DNA from: Astragalus membranaceus | Taxonomy: Eukaryota; Streptophyta; Magnoliopsida; Fabales; Fabaceae | Assembly (NCBI GenBank): GCA_039519185.1 | Contig: CM076851.1 | Coordinates: forward strand, 95,601,531 to 95,665,530 | DNA: 64,000 nt | Direction of reading: 5' to 3' | Shown: in pieces, positions 36,001 through 47,900 of the stretch | Numbering within the stretch: position 1 is the first letter of the stretch | Layout: the number at the start of each line of letters is the position of its first letter | Notes under the pieces: generated by a model | The model's database searches: none | Seen by the model: the letters and a program-made list of their open reading frames with translations, nothing else | What the model was told of the DNA's origin: nothing | Program-made: the position numbers and the translations under genes

Positions 36001-36740
36001 CTCTCTCTTCTTGAGAGCTTCTCTCTCTAGCGAGCCATTGGCTCTGCTAGGGTTTCCTCCCATGTGGCTCCGCCGCTAAGGGGCTTTCCCCTCCCTCCGT
36101 GGAGGTCGCTTCCTCTATTCGCCGCCGCGGGGGAGCCTTCCTAGCCTGCTAAGTAAACTTACCCTATCTCATCTCCATCTCTCCCATGTCCCAAACCCTA
36201 CCTCATCCCCAAACCTCCCATTCACGCCCTCCTCTGGTCCCTCTCCGCCATGGTCTCCGCCATGGTATCTCTCCCTCCATCGACCTCCCCACACCCAAAC
36301 CAGACCTCCATGTCAGAGTTCCAGCCTCACCCTACCTTCCGACTCATCTAGCCAAAAAACCCTTAGATCCACCCATTCTCACCAAGATGCAAGCTTTCCT
36401 CAGATCCTCACAGCCAAATCACCACCACCCCGCGTAACCTGTTCTAGCGCACCCCACAACCCTACCCCTAGTGCTCACCCACTCAGATCGGTTTCCCTCA
36501 CCCTGCCGGCGGAGCGACCACCACCAAAACCCCCATCCGTGTGCTATAGCATTTCCAAAACCATTCAGAGGAGCTCTTGATTCCTCATCTCTGATCATGT
36601 CTTGGGCGAGGCCCCTTCCGCTTCAGTTGCCGATTCACGACAGCCTCCAAAACCGAATTGGGAAGAAGCCAACCATTCAGTGTTTGTTGTCTTTGCTGTT
36701 CCTATTTCCTTTATGCTTTCTGTGTGTTTGTTTATATGGC
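36001..36740 (+). other. LINE-like 5' leader and start of a proline-rich ORF
   Basis: A CT-rich then GC-rich leader (ctagggtttcctccc, gccgccgcggggg) is followed by an ATG at 36186 opening a proline-, serine- and histidine-rich frame of 83 codons. Plant L1 elements often begin this way. The sequence is cut where the reverse-strand Tat LTR begins. No domain is recognisable, so the assignment is tentative. Confidence 0.4.
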
Positions 36741-36897
36741 CAGGAAGGAGTAGGCTAGCCTCTCAGGGTGTGCTAGGTTTTTGCAACACCATTTGCCTCT
36801 ACGACGGGCAATCATCGACCAAACGTGCAATTGAACTAGGTCATCTCGAAACCTTTTGATAGTCGATCCGAGCTTGTAGCAGTTAGCGATATGATCC

Positions 36898-37634
36898 TGT
36901 TTACCGCGATTTTTGGTAAACACCGCTAGTTACACGTGTGTGTTGCTTGCGAGACCAACTAGAAACATCTCAGAACATTTGTGGTAAGTTTTTTACTAAT
37001 GTTTGCGGTTTGTTATGAAAAAGGGTGATGATAGTCATTTTTTAATGAAAGAAAACGATAATGAAATGAACAAGTGTTTAAGAAAAGAAATGCAGAAATA
37101 TAATGAATTGCAGTAAAGCGCAGGAAGTGTAAATGAAGAAAAGAAGATTAAAAACAGTAGATTGCAGGAATTCGTAAGGACGAACAAGTAAACTGCAGAA
37201 TTTAAAGGATTGGTACACGGATCACATACATTGTTCGCACTTTACTCGTTTTCTCTAACGCGGAAGTATGAGTGTTTTTCTGAACTTTGTATAAAATGAA
37301 TTGCGACCCTATTCTCAACGAGAGAACTACTATTTATAATAAAAATAAAACTCTAACCGCTCAGCGGTTTTCTAAAATAGAATAACTGCTAGTTTGACAA
37401 GTTAACTGCTTCAACCTTCGACATACTCTTTGACTTGGCTTGTTGCTCGACTAACACTCTTCTTTCTGTCGAAATATTGGCCTTAGCTCCCCAAATTTCA
37501 CTAAGTTAGGAAATTAGCTGATTTCTCTTGGCTACCACTTCCTGGTGTCGAACTATTGATCTTTCTTCTTGAATTTGCTAAGTCAAGCCTTGTTGACTGC
37601 ATTTAATTTTAGCCTGTCGAAAATGCAGGCTAAC
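36898..37634 (-). repeat. 3' LTR of the Tat element
   Basis: The LTR start at 37634 (TGTTAGCCTGC on the minus strand) directly follows a polypurine tract. A TATAAATA box is at 37338-37331 on the minus strand. The far end is uncertain: TG at 36898 is one choice, but TCGA-rich sequence of the same character continues to about 36800. No second LTR is in the window to compare. Confidence 0.6.
37331..37338 (-). promoter_or_regulatory. TATA box in the Tat 3' LTR
   Basis: TATAAATA on the minus strand, about 300 bp after the LTR start, in the right direction to make the element's genomic RNA (or, from the 3' LTR, read-out into the flank). Confidence 0.5.
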
Positions 37635-37636
37635 AA

Positions 37637-37650
37637 ATTGCTCCCCAAAA
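37637..37650 (-). other. Polypurine tract of the Tat element
   Basis: On the minus strand TTTTTGGGGAGCAA precedes TGTTAGCC. A G run beside an LTR start is the expected plus-strand primer, and it fixes the LTR border. Confidence 0.7.
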
Positions 37651-37932
37651 AGACGTTTTCGACTGAATTCTTGAATGAAGATAGAAAATGACTTTTTGAA
37701 ATATCCTTCGACTATCCCATAAAATCTTATGATATCATTTAATATTTTTCTCAGAATATGAGGGGACATTTCTGTGCAAAAGTATAGCTTGCTGGCGCCT
37801 TCCTCCAACGAGAGCGCACCACGTACACAAAGCAACTGCAGAGATTTTCTACGATCCCACGTTTCCCACCAAAGCCATGATTACCAACATTTTCTTTTCT
37901 TTTTTAATTTATTAAATCATAGTAAAAACGGC

Positions 37933-37940
37933 TATAAAAG
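37933..37940 (+). promoter_or_regulatory. TATA box of the antisense PMD gene
   Basis: TATAAAAG in 'cggctataaaagg', 182 bp before the ATG at 38115 and followed by a CT-rich leader typical of plant 5' UTRs. It suggests that the antisense gene had its own promoter just inside the LTR. Confidence 0.6.
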
Positions 37941-38114
37941 GAAACTGTACCCTTCCACTTCTCTTTTTCCAGAATCTTCATCTTCTTCCCTTGTCTCTGC
38001 GAATATTCCTTTTTTCCTCTTCTTCACCAGATACAACGCCTTACGCACTATACAAACTCACCATTGAAAACTCCATTTCTCGGTTATCTTTTCGTGACCT
38101 TTAAACTCATAACT

Positions 38115-39941
38115 ATGGCGTCATCTTCCAACATTGCTTCTAGTACTGTAGCGTCTGGGTAGCAAATCCTCGTGACTGAACCTGTTTTAAGTGAGGAGGA
38201 GGCTAAAATCTACCAATCTCAGGTACTAATCCCTCATCTCCGCCTTTAAAACATGCATCCCCTTCCTCTTGCTGGTGACGATTCATCTAAGATTAGAGAG
38301 GTTTTCCCTAGTTACCATAGACATAGCCCTAGGATATTCAGTGAGGGTCCACACGTGATGGATTTCATGGGTAACCCAAATAGGGTTTTCAGGTCTTCTC
38401 CACCAACTGAAAAGATTACACCCTATATCGACTGGCTTAACAAAATCGAGTCGAAGAAAGGAGATGTTTGGAAGGATCAGGGAATCTTCGACCTGATTCA
38501 AATCTCAAGATATGGGCCTAAGTATCAAAGCCCAATGCTTATTGCAGCTCTGCATTTTTGGGAACTTACTACTAATAGCCATCATTTAAAATGTGGCATG
38601 CTTGCCCCCACTCTACTTGACGTGGCTGCCATAACAGGTTTGAAGTTATTAGGGGAGATTTTCGACCCTGCTACCACTGGTACTGATCATGTATTTGACT
38701 TCAAAAAGGCTACTTTCAAAGGGTATGTGGAGGACCATCACATCACTACCTCTGAGGATGTATCTGATGAATAGCACATTGCTTTTCTCACTTTCTGGTT
38801 ATCCTTTTATGTATTTTGCTCTTCGTCACTTCAAGTGGCTAAGATGTACATTTCTCTGGCCATTCAATTACATGAGTGTCGAAACATAAACTTGGCCAAT
38901 CTTATTTTAGGGTCTCTTTTCGACAGCCTGAGACAAGGAGTTATTGATCTGAAAGCACTTAAACCAGGAGGAAAATACTTGGTCTCTGGACCAATTTGGC
39001 TGTTTCAATTGTGGCTCCTTGCCACTTTTGATTCGAAATTAACAATGTACATTCCTGATGACTGCCTTGATCTGGTTTCTAACAGAGGGGTCGAAGGTGA
39101 ACGACTTTCTTTGTTAAAGCCTAAGCAAATAGGAGTGTCTGTCGAAGATCTTTTTGCACAAGCTTTCGACATGTTTTTTAATTGCATGGAATTTGTTCCT
39201 TCCATTACACCCTTTGCTGGAAGGACTTATGGACCAACTTGGTTCATTAGAGAGTTTCCTGCTACTAATCTTGTCGAAGAGGAGGAAACCAACCAAATTT
39301 GGGAGGCCTTTTTAACTCCTAAATTGTTATCATCTCGAGTCTCTCTTGGGAAATCATCATCGCTGTTTGGCGTATTCTCATATCATCCTAGTTTGACTGC
39401 ACGACAATTTGGGTTATGCCAACTTCGACCTAGCCCTTTCTTCAGGTCTAAGAGGGAACTGCTGATTCCGAGAGTGAAGAGAAATGGATAGATCGCCTCA
39501 ACAATTTTCCTGAGGATTCTTTTCATCTTTCTCCTATCCCTTTTGAGCCGAACTTCTCTTGTACCCACGGATTTTCTCAGTGGTGGACGGAGTATCTCAC
39601 CAGGAAGTTTACTGGTGTTGAAGAGGCTGCTTTACTGGCTAAATTAATATCTGCTTTTCCCTCTTCACAGAAAAAGAAGACCAAGTCGAAAGGTACGCAT
39701 ATTCAAGAGATTCAGGCATTCCAAATTTTTTTTGAAACTGTATATGATCCAACCAAACTTAGTCGAACTGTTTCTCAAGCTGCAAGAGTTTTAAAAAATA
39801 AATATATCGAAAGAATTCCAACAATGGTTTTTCCCCCTTTTGTAACTGATAAGTATTCTTTTGCTTTAACACAAAACAAACTCAAATTTCCGCCTTTGCC
39901 AACTTGTAACCTGGCTTTGGCATTTCGACCACCACTCCCAC
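38115..39941 (+). pseudogene. Antisense PMD gene of the Tat element, 5' part
   Basis: From the ATG at 38115 one frame runs through PMD motifs: YIDWLNKIESKKGDVWKD, FDLIQISRYGPKY, LIAALHFWELTTNSHHLKCG, LAPTLLDVAAITGL, then VAKMYISLAIQLHECR and GPIWLFQLWLLATF. These match the plant mobile domain (PF10536). Stops at 38160, near 38247 and at 38772, plus a +1 shift near 39440, break it; after the shift WIDRLNNFPEDSF...QWWTEYL continues the domain. It is cut at 39941 by a solo-LTR-like insertion. It is transcribed opposite to pol, with which it is arranged tail to tail. PMD-type antisense ORFs in Tat elements have been described as extra ORFs; their role is unknown. Confidence 0.75.
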
Positions 39942-41216
39942 TGTTAGGATTTTGGCAAGTGTACCAAATGTCGTCGCAAGTAATAAAATATCGGTAATAA
40001 CCGGTCGATCCACAGGGATTGCGCGTTGACAACAATAGCAAAATTGTAAATTCTTAGATTGTAGAGATTCGGTAATTTGAGTAATTTAGTAACAGTACAC
40101 AACGTGATTTAAGAATACGAGAAAAACGACTAGGGATCGAATCCTCTCACCTCGCCTATCACATGAACCTTAGCCAATTCAAGTTGATTATTCAATTTCT
40201 AGATTCAATTCACTGATTAAGGTCAAGGGCAATTCCTTGCCTCAAGACCCCTATTACCCTAAGAGTTACCCTAATTCCTTAGGTGAGTCATGCCAGAGGG
40301 TAACGCATTAAGATTAAGAATTTTAACGAATTCACATAAGCTACCACATATTCCTATGATGATTACTAGCATGTGACCTAACTACCCAATTTCCAGCTAC
40401 TAATTCATATTCCTATGCAATCACTAGCCTTGATCATCGCAATTACCATATGTAATTGAAAGGCATTAAGAACATAGGTAATTAAACAAGCAAATCGAAT
40501 AACAACTGAATTAACTAGAGCAATGGTTCACATGATAGGGTTGGGAGATTCATCTCTCCCTAATCTAAGCAAATTAGTTACAATCCATCCTAAGAGTGGA
40601 AACCAACATAAGATACAAAACAAACATAAAGGAAGACATTAGAACCTTCAATCCCTTGTTCCCAAGTGGTGAGAAGACCCCAAAATTGCACCCTCCAGCT
40701 GCTCCAAAGTGTGGCTCCAATTCCCAAAACGAAGTACCTTCAAAAATTGCTGAAATTGCTTTAAAAACCCTAATTTTCACGCACCATCGCGACGCGGCCC
40801 GTGTCCGTCGCGTCGCGACAAAAGACAGAAACATCAGGTATCGCAAACTGCTCCAGGTCGCGTCGCGAACCCTCCAGGTCGCGACGCGAAAAATAACAGA
40901 AAGTTCTGGCTTGCAAAATTTCTCCAGATCGCGTCGCGAACCCTCCTGGTCGCGACGCGATATTGAACAGAATCAAATCCCTCCATTTTGCTGCATTTCC
41001 GGGCAAGTGTCTGGTTCGCCGAATGATGCCACAACCAATTAGAGGTCTTCAATGTCCAATTTAGCTCCAAAAGTGAAGGAATTACTTACAAATGAACTTC
41101 CTACTACAATTATCTAAATCTAGACTAAATCCCAGATAATGACTGTGATACGATGAAAAACCTGCACAATTGGTCCTAAAAATGCCTAACTTACATCATA
41201 TGATTGAGAGTCAACA
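39942..41216. mobile_element. Solo-LTR-like insertion (1275 bp)
   Basis: Starts TGTTAGG and ends GTCAACA, with a perfect 5-bp duplication cccac at 39937-39941 and 41217-41221. It contains no gag or pol, so it is a solo LTR or a small non-autonomous element. Its opening layout ('caagtgtacc', then 'gtaataaaatatcgg', then 'cacagggatt') resembles the insertion at 15031. About 40785-40965 is CpG-rich with repeated tcgcgtcgcga and tcgcgacgcga. Confidence 0.82.
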
Positions 41217-41221
41217 CCCAC

Positions 41222-42631
41222 CATGGTTTATCTGTGGTTCGATTGGGGCACTTTACAATTTTCTTTCGAATAAAACAGTTGAGAAAATAGTTCGGACTAA
41301 GTGTACCTTAGACACATTTGAAGGTCATCTTCATTTGGATATTCGACATGTTCGAGTCAAATCCATTATCAGAGAAGGTGATATATCAAACTCTTAGAAG
41401 AATTTATTTTCCCTTTTGTGCATATTTTGTATTAATACTTGTTTGTCGAATATTTGCAGCTGTCGCTATTACTTCAGATTCGACAGATGAAGTCAAAGCA
41501 CCAAAGGCGAAGAGGAAGGTAGTTGAAGCTTTGTCGAAGAAAGACATATCCCTCCCAATAGAGAAAAAATTAAATATCTATACATTTTCTCTTTGCATCA
41601 TCATTATGCTCTTTGACTGATTAGCTCTCTATTTTGCAGAGTCGAAAAAGAACAAGTAGCTCCCTAACTTCCAATCCAAAGAAGGCAAAGAAGGCTAAAC
41701 CACTAGCTATGAGTGACTTAGAGGTCGAAACTCTCAAATTCTTGCATATTTATGTTTATTCTCTTTTTTCTGCTTATGCTTACATGAGTGTTGCATTTTC
41801 AGCCTGAGGAGGAAGCACTAACCAGGACTAAGCCTACTAAGGTTCAAGCTCCTGAAGTAGAGAGAGAGAAAAACAAAAACTCTCAAGATGCCTCCAAAGC
41901 TATTTCTCACCAAACCTCTGTCGAAAGACAGCAAAAAGAAGAGAAACGTGAAATGAAAGAACAAATCGCCATCATTTCAGAGAAGGCTCCAAGAAGGCTT
42001 ATCAAGAAAATTAAGAGTGCACACTCTTTAGTCTAAAACATCAGACCTAAGGTGATTGATTGAAGGCTTATATCTTTTTCGAAGATTTTATTTATCTGTG
42101 GTAATACTCACTTTGCTTCATTTTCAAGGAACTGAAACTGTTAACCCTGAAATCCCAACAAGGCAGGTTACGCCTACCTCCACTCACTCCCCTTCAAAGA
42201 TACTTGTTGCTGGAGAAGATTTGAATCAGCAAACACCTGTTGTCGAGGCTACACTGCTGGTCGAAACAACTCCTCTTGCTGAAACTGCAAAGGAAGTTTC
42301 TGATCATGGCCCAGAGCATGCTGCTATGGATGTCGATGAAAGCCCTAATGCTGGCCAAAGTGGGGCTGAGATCAGCATATCTTCTTCTCCAAACATGGAA
42401 GAGCAATAGTGTAGTGAAGATGGTAATGAGGTTGATCAAGAGGAAGAAGAAAAAGAAAGGAATGGTGAATCTCCTGAGGTAGCCAACCCTCCTTGCTCTG
42501 GGGTTTCGACACAACATACCAAAATTAGCCCAGAGGAATTGTCAGCTTTGAAGAATAAAAATCCTCTTGAAGCTTTTAAATTGATGGTGAGTGGTTTGTC
42601 TTCGACAGATGATAAGCCAAGCGCTTCGAAT
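41222..42631 (+). pseudogene. Antisense PMD gene of the Tat element, middle part with introns
   Basis: Coding-like segments (PHMIESQHPPWFICGS at about 41187-41393, lysine-rich KAPKAKRKVVEALSKK about 41488, and acidic/lysine-rich 41788-42036 and 42056-42409) alternate with T-rich gaps. The gaps end in good acceptors: tatttgcag to 41459, attttgcag to 41639, gcattttcag to 41802. A donor-like GTGATA at 41378 would give an 82-nt first intron; other donors are less clear. The coding segments are low-complexity linker, not a known domain. The part ends at the target site of the Tekay insertion (gcctc, 42632-42636). Confidence 0.6.
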
Positions 42632-42636
42632 GCCTC
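42632..42636. repeat. Target site duplication of the Tekay element, left copy
   Basis: gcctc, repeated at 51596-51600 directly outside the other LTR. Confidence 0.95.
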
Positions 42637-44869
42637 TGTAACGCCCTAAAATAATTTAATTTATTAATTAAATTAAGTTATTTGAGGGATACAATATTTA
42701 ATTAAGCGGGATGATTTATGTATAATTGTTTTATTGTAGGAGGCGAAAAGAATTAAAAAGAGTGGTGTGAAAAATGGGCCCAAGCCACTTAAGTGACCCA
42801 AGCCCATTCCAATTATCCTAAAACCTAAGAATTAGTATCATTCCACCAAAGAAAGGGGAAAATCAGCGCAACTGAGAAGTGAAGGAAAGGTGAGGCGCGA
42901 CTCAAGCATAGAAGGGAAGAGGGTTTTCTTTCATCTTTGATTTAGGTAAGTGCCTTTGATCCTCTTCTCTTCCATTTATGTAATCATTCCAAGTTGTTGG
43001 TCTAAAACCCTTCCTTTTTCATGTTTCGATTTTTCCCCATATATTATGTGATGGATGCGAATTGGTTAGTAGAGGAGGAAGGGGGCTGCTGCGAATTTTT
43101 GGTGACCTTGGCTCGTCGTGTTACGGAGTTTTGCACGTGACGCATATATCGTGGTTTCGGGCATATAAAATTCGAGGTAAGGGTGAGCGGTTTTCAATTT
43201 ATTATAATTGAGTATATGGAGGGTTTGTGGGTTTGTGTTAGTGGTTGGATTCGAAAATCATAGGTGAAGAGGAATGATGGATTAAATCATTGAGTTGATG
43301 TGCGAATTACCCTATGACGTGAGGAGAATTATAGTTGCTGTTTTTTTTTTGAGATATGTTGCTGTTATGCAGAATTTGGTTGTTGCTGTTTTTTTATAAA
43401 AACAATGTTGCTGTTGCAGAATTTTGTAGTGATGTTGCTGTTAATTTTTATTTATGCTGTTGCTGTTAAATATGCAATGCTGTTGCAGAATTTCTTTTGC
43501 TGCTGTTGCTGTATTTTATTTATGCTGTTGCTGTCAATTAGGTGTTGCTGTTACTGTATTTTAATTCTGCTGTTTTCACAATAAAATGTTGCTGTTTTTA
43601 CCAATTAAAATACTGCTGTGTTGCAAATAAAAGTTGCTGTTTTTGCTGACTGTTTTTGCGAAAATAATGGCTACTGTTTCAGTTCCGATTTGATGAAAGA
43701 TTGCGACTGTTTTTGCGAAATAAATGGTTATTTTTCAGCTTCAATTTGATGTCAATATGCCACTGTTTTTGCGCATAATTACCACTGTTTTTCAGCTTCA
43801 ATTTGATGTCAATATGCCACTGTTTTTGCGCATAATTACCACTGTTTTTCAGCTTCAATATGATGTCGAAATGCTAATGTCTTTGCGCATAAAAAGCCAC
43901 GGTTTATTCCCAAATTTAATTGTGACGCTTCCTAAGTATGAAATAAAATGTTTATTCCATAATTTTAAAGATGTTGTTACATTATTTTTTTTTGAATGTG
44001 ATTGTTTGTGAAGAGTGGTGATATGAATATGATGACTATGATGAATACACTCTATGAGTGTCTTATGGTGGTGATGATGAGTACTCCGGGTGAGCAAATT
44101 TTGGTGATTGCACATGTGTCCATAGTGTCTCATAGCATGTGCATCTTATGACGAATAGGCTTCGGCCTCTTAGTGACGGTGTGCCCTTAGTGGCTTATCT
44201 ATGACGAGAAAACAGTGACGGTGTGCCCATAGTGGCTTATTATGACGAGTATGGTACCATCATGCATATGCCCAGGTGTGGGTTGCATCTTCACGTGCAT
44301 TCATTTTTTTTTATGACGGGTGACGAATTGTGATTTTGTTTGATGTTGTGTGTAACGACGGTGAAGTTGATATTAGTGACAATGTTGTGTGATGGTTTGC
44401 TCATATTACTCTGCTGTATGCTTAATTATAATGTGTTGAAAATTCTCACCCCTTCTGCTTGGAATGTTGCTCTATGGTGGCAACGCTGCAGGTGACTCCG
44501 ATTGAAGGACATGCTGCCTTCCTTTTTAGCTGTTGAGATGTTCGAGTCGCTCTCTGATATTGTAACACCTAGGGGGCGGGGTTAAAGTTGATGACCTATT
44601 TAATTAACTGTTTTAATAATTTTATTGATGTGTGAGACGTGTTTGAGCGATTTTGGTGAGCTATTGATTCCGCTGTGATGAGATATTTTGTTTGAAGTTC
44701 GATTTTTGAGACGAATGAGTTTTTGTTCACACGAATGTTAATGGCATATTCGATGAGTTTTATCAATGAAGATGTGACATTCTTTTCTACTAATTAAATT
44801 ATTATTTTTGAAAACGAAAGCACTCTGATAATGACGTACAAATTAAAGGGGTAGAAACGGGGTGTTACA
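42637..44869 (+). repeat. Tekay 5' LTR
   Basis: 2233 bp. A candidate TATA box (tataaaa, 43164-43170) is present. From about 43338 to 43720 the phrase 'gttgctgtt' recurs many times. A 57-bp unit starting cagcttcaatttgat then repeats at 43736, 43793 and 43850. Small ORFs (43724-44011 plus, 43855-44133 minus) recur in the 3' LTR and are repeat artefacts. Confidence 0.95.
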
Positions 44870-44873
44870 TTAG

Positions 44874-44885
44874 TGGTATCAGAGC
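44874..44885 (+). other. Tekay primer binding site
   Basis: tggtatcagagc, 4 bp after the LTR. This is the classic initiator-methionine-tRNA primer site of many gypsy and copia elements. Confidence 0.92.
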
Positions 44886-44982
44886 AGTTCGGTCTGTCCG
44901 GCCGGTGGTCGAGTTGTCAAGTTGAGTAACATTTGAATTTTGTTACTCGTATCTAAACCTTGTTCTCTGTTGCAGTACTAGA

Positions 44983-47900
44983 ATGGCAGGACGGAATGAT
45001 GCTGCACTTGCTGCTGCTTTGCAGGCTATAGCCGGAGTTGTGGGTAACATACCCAATGCTATTGGTGATGGGACGCGTAGTTTGGCTACGTTCCAGCGTG
45101 AGAGCCCTCCTGCTTTTGAAGGCGGGTATAATCCTGATGGTGCCCTGGAGTGGCTAAGTGAGATGGAGCGGATCTTCCGCGTTATGGATTGCACCGATGC
45201 TCAGAAGGTTCGCTATGGCACACATATGTTGAAGAAAGAGGCTTATGATTGGTGGAGGACTACTAGTCAAGGGTTGACGGCTGCCAATGAGGGGATTACC
45301 TGGGCTGTGTTTGAGAGAGAATTCAAGAGGAAGTACTACCCGGAGGATGTCCGCGGGAAGAAGGAGGTTGAGTTTCTAAGACTTGAACAAGGCAACATGA
45401 CTGTAACCGAGTATGCTGCAAAATTTACTGAGCTGTCTAAGTTTTACCCTCATTATGATAGAGAGGGTGCGGAGTTCTCCAAATGCATCAAATTTGAAAA
45501 TGGATTGCGTGCTGATATTAAAAGGGCCATAGGGTACCAGCAGATTCGTGTGTTTCCGTTGTTGGTTAATAGCGCCAGGATTTTTGAGGAGGACAATAAT
45601 GCCTTCTCCAGAGTCATGAAAGAAAAACAAAAGAATTTCGCAAGTCGTAGTAAGCCATATGAGGCGCCTGCTGGTAAGGGCAAGGGTAAGTTTGTTGGTG
45701 GACCTAAGCGAAGTGGGGGAGATGCTGCCGCCAGTGTTACTTGTTACTCGTGCGGGAAAGTGGGTCATAAAAGTCCAGATTGCCCAAGCGGGGGTAAGAA
45801 GAGATGTTATCGGTGTGGGCAAGAGGGGCATATATCTTCCAGATGTGATAAGAAAGAAGTGGTATGTTTCAACTGCGGGGAGAGTGGTCATGTTAGTACA
45901 CAGTGTTCGAAACCCAAGAAAGAGAAGTCCTTTGGAAAAGTGTTCGCTCTGACTGAGTCTGATGTAGTGAACGAGATTCGAGGTACGTGCTATATCAATA
46001 ATTTTCCTCTTGTTGTTATTGTTGATACTGGTGCTACCCATAGTTTTATTGCTGCTGCATGTGTTGAGAAGTTAAGCCTTGTTTTATCTGATATGTTGAG
46101 GGAGATGGTCATCGACACTCCAGCTAAGGGTTCGGTGACTACCTCCGTTGTTTGTGCCAAATGTCCCGTATCTGTATATGGTAGAGAATTCTTAATTGAT
46201 TTGATCTGTTTGCCGCTGAGTGGAATGGATGTCATTCTGGGTATGGACTGGTTAGTTGATAACCATGTCCATATCAACTGTCGAGAGAGGTCCGTGAGTT
46301 TTGAGTCGCCTGAAGAGGAGTCTGGTCTGTTATCTGCGGGTCAGCTGCATCGAGTGATGAGAGAAGAGGTTCAGCTGTTTTCTCTGTTGGCATCGTTGTC
46401 TGCTGAGAGCCAAGCGAAGATCGATGTGTTGCCGGTAGTGCGTGAGTTTTCTGAGGTGTTCCCTGACGAGATTCCGGATGTACCACCAGAGAGAGAGGTG
46501 GAGTTTGCTATTGACCTGGTTCCCGGCACTAAGCCTGTGTCTATGGCGCCATATAGAATGTCTGCATCTGAGTTAGCAGAATTGAAAAAGCAACTTGAAG
46601 ATTTATTAGAAAAGAAGTTTGTAAGACCGAGTGTGTCACCTTGGGGAGCCCCAGTGTTGCTAGTGAAAAAGAAAGACGGTAGTATGAGGTTGTGCGTAGA
46701 CTATCGGCAGTTAAATAAAGTTACAATCAAGAACAAGTATCCGTTGCCAAGAATTGATGACTTGATGGATCAGTTAGTGGGTGCTAAAGTATTTAGCAAG
46801 ATTGACTTAAGGTCTGGTTATCATCAGATCAAGGTCAAGGATGAAGATGTCCAGAAGACGGCATTTAGAACAAGATATGGGCACTATGAGTATTCCGTTA
46901 TGCCTTTCGGTGTGACTAATGCGCCGGGAGTATTTATGGGGTACATGAACCAAATCTTCCGTGAGTACTTGGATAAGTTTGTCGTAGTTTTCATTGATGA
47001 CATTCTGATTTACTCTAAGTCAGAAGAGGAGCATGCGGAACATCTGAGGCTGGTGTTAGAAATTCTGAAGGATCGAAAGTTGTATGCGAAGCTGCCCAAG
47101 TGTGAGTTTTGGTTGAAAGAAGTCAGTTTCCTCGGTCACGTGATTTCTAGTGAGGGAATTGCGGTGGACCCTTCCAAAGTTGATGCAGTGTTACAATGGG
47201 AGTCTCCAAAGTCAGTTACTAAAATCAGGAGTTTTCTGGGGTTGGCTGGCTATTATAGAAGGTTTATTGAGGGGTTCTCGAAGTTGGCTCTGCCATTGAC
47301 TCAATTGACCTGCAAGGGTAGGGCTTTTGTTTGGAATGACCGATGTGAAGAAAGTTTCAATGAGCTGAAGAAGAGGTTGACTACGTCTCCAGTGTTGACC
47401 CTGCCTAATCCGGTTGAACCGTTTGTGGTTTATTGTGATGCGTCTAAGTTGGGATTGGGTGGTGTACTTATGCAGAATGGGAAAGTGATCGCTTATGCGT
47501 CTAGGCAATTGAGAATTCATGAAAAGAATTACCCTACTCACGACTTAGAACTTGCTGCTGTGGTTTTCGCATTAAAAATTTGGAGGCATTACTTGTATGG
47601 ATCGAAATTTGAGGTGTTCAGTGATCACAAGAGTCTACGGTATCTGTTTGACCAGAAAGAATTGAATATGAGGCAGCGCCGATGGTTAGAACTATTGAAG
47701 GATTATGATTTTGAATTGAGTTATCACCCGGGGAAAGCGAATGTGGTTGCGGATGCGCTGAGTCGGAAGACTTTGCACATGTCGGCATTGATGGCTAGAG
47801 AGCTTGAGTTAATTGAGCAGTTCAGGGACATGAGTTTAGTGTGTGAAGTTACGCCTCAGAGTGTCAGGTTAGGTATGTTGAAAATTGGCAATGATTTTAT

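Noticed and set aside
36186..36758. Proline-rich ORFs as host genes
   Set aside because: They follow a LINE-like leader, lack any domain and are cut by the Tat LTR; a LINE ORF1 start is more likely.
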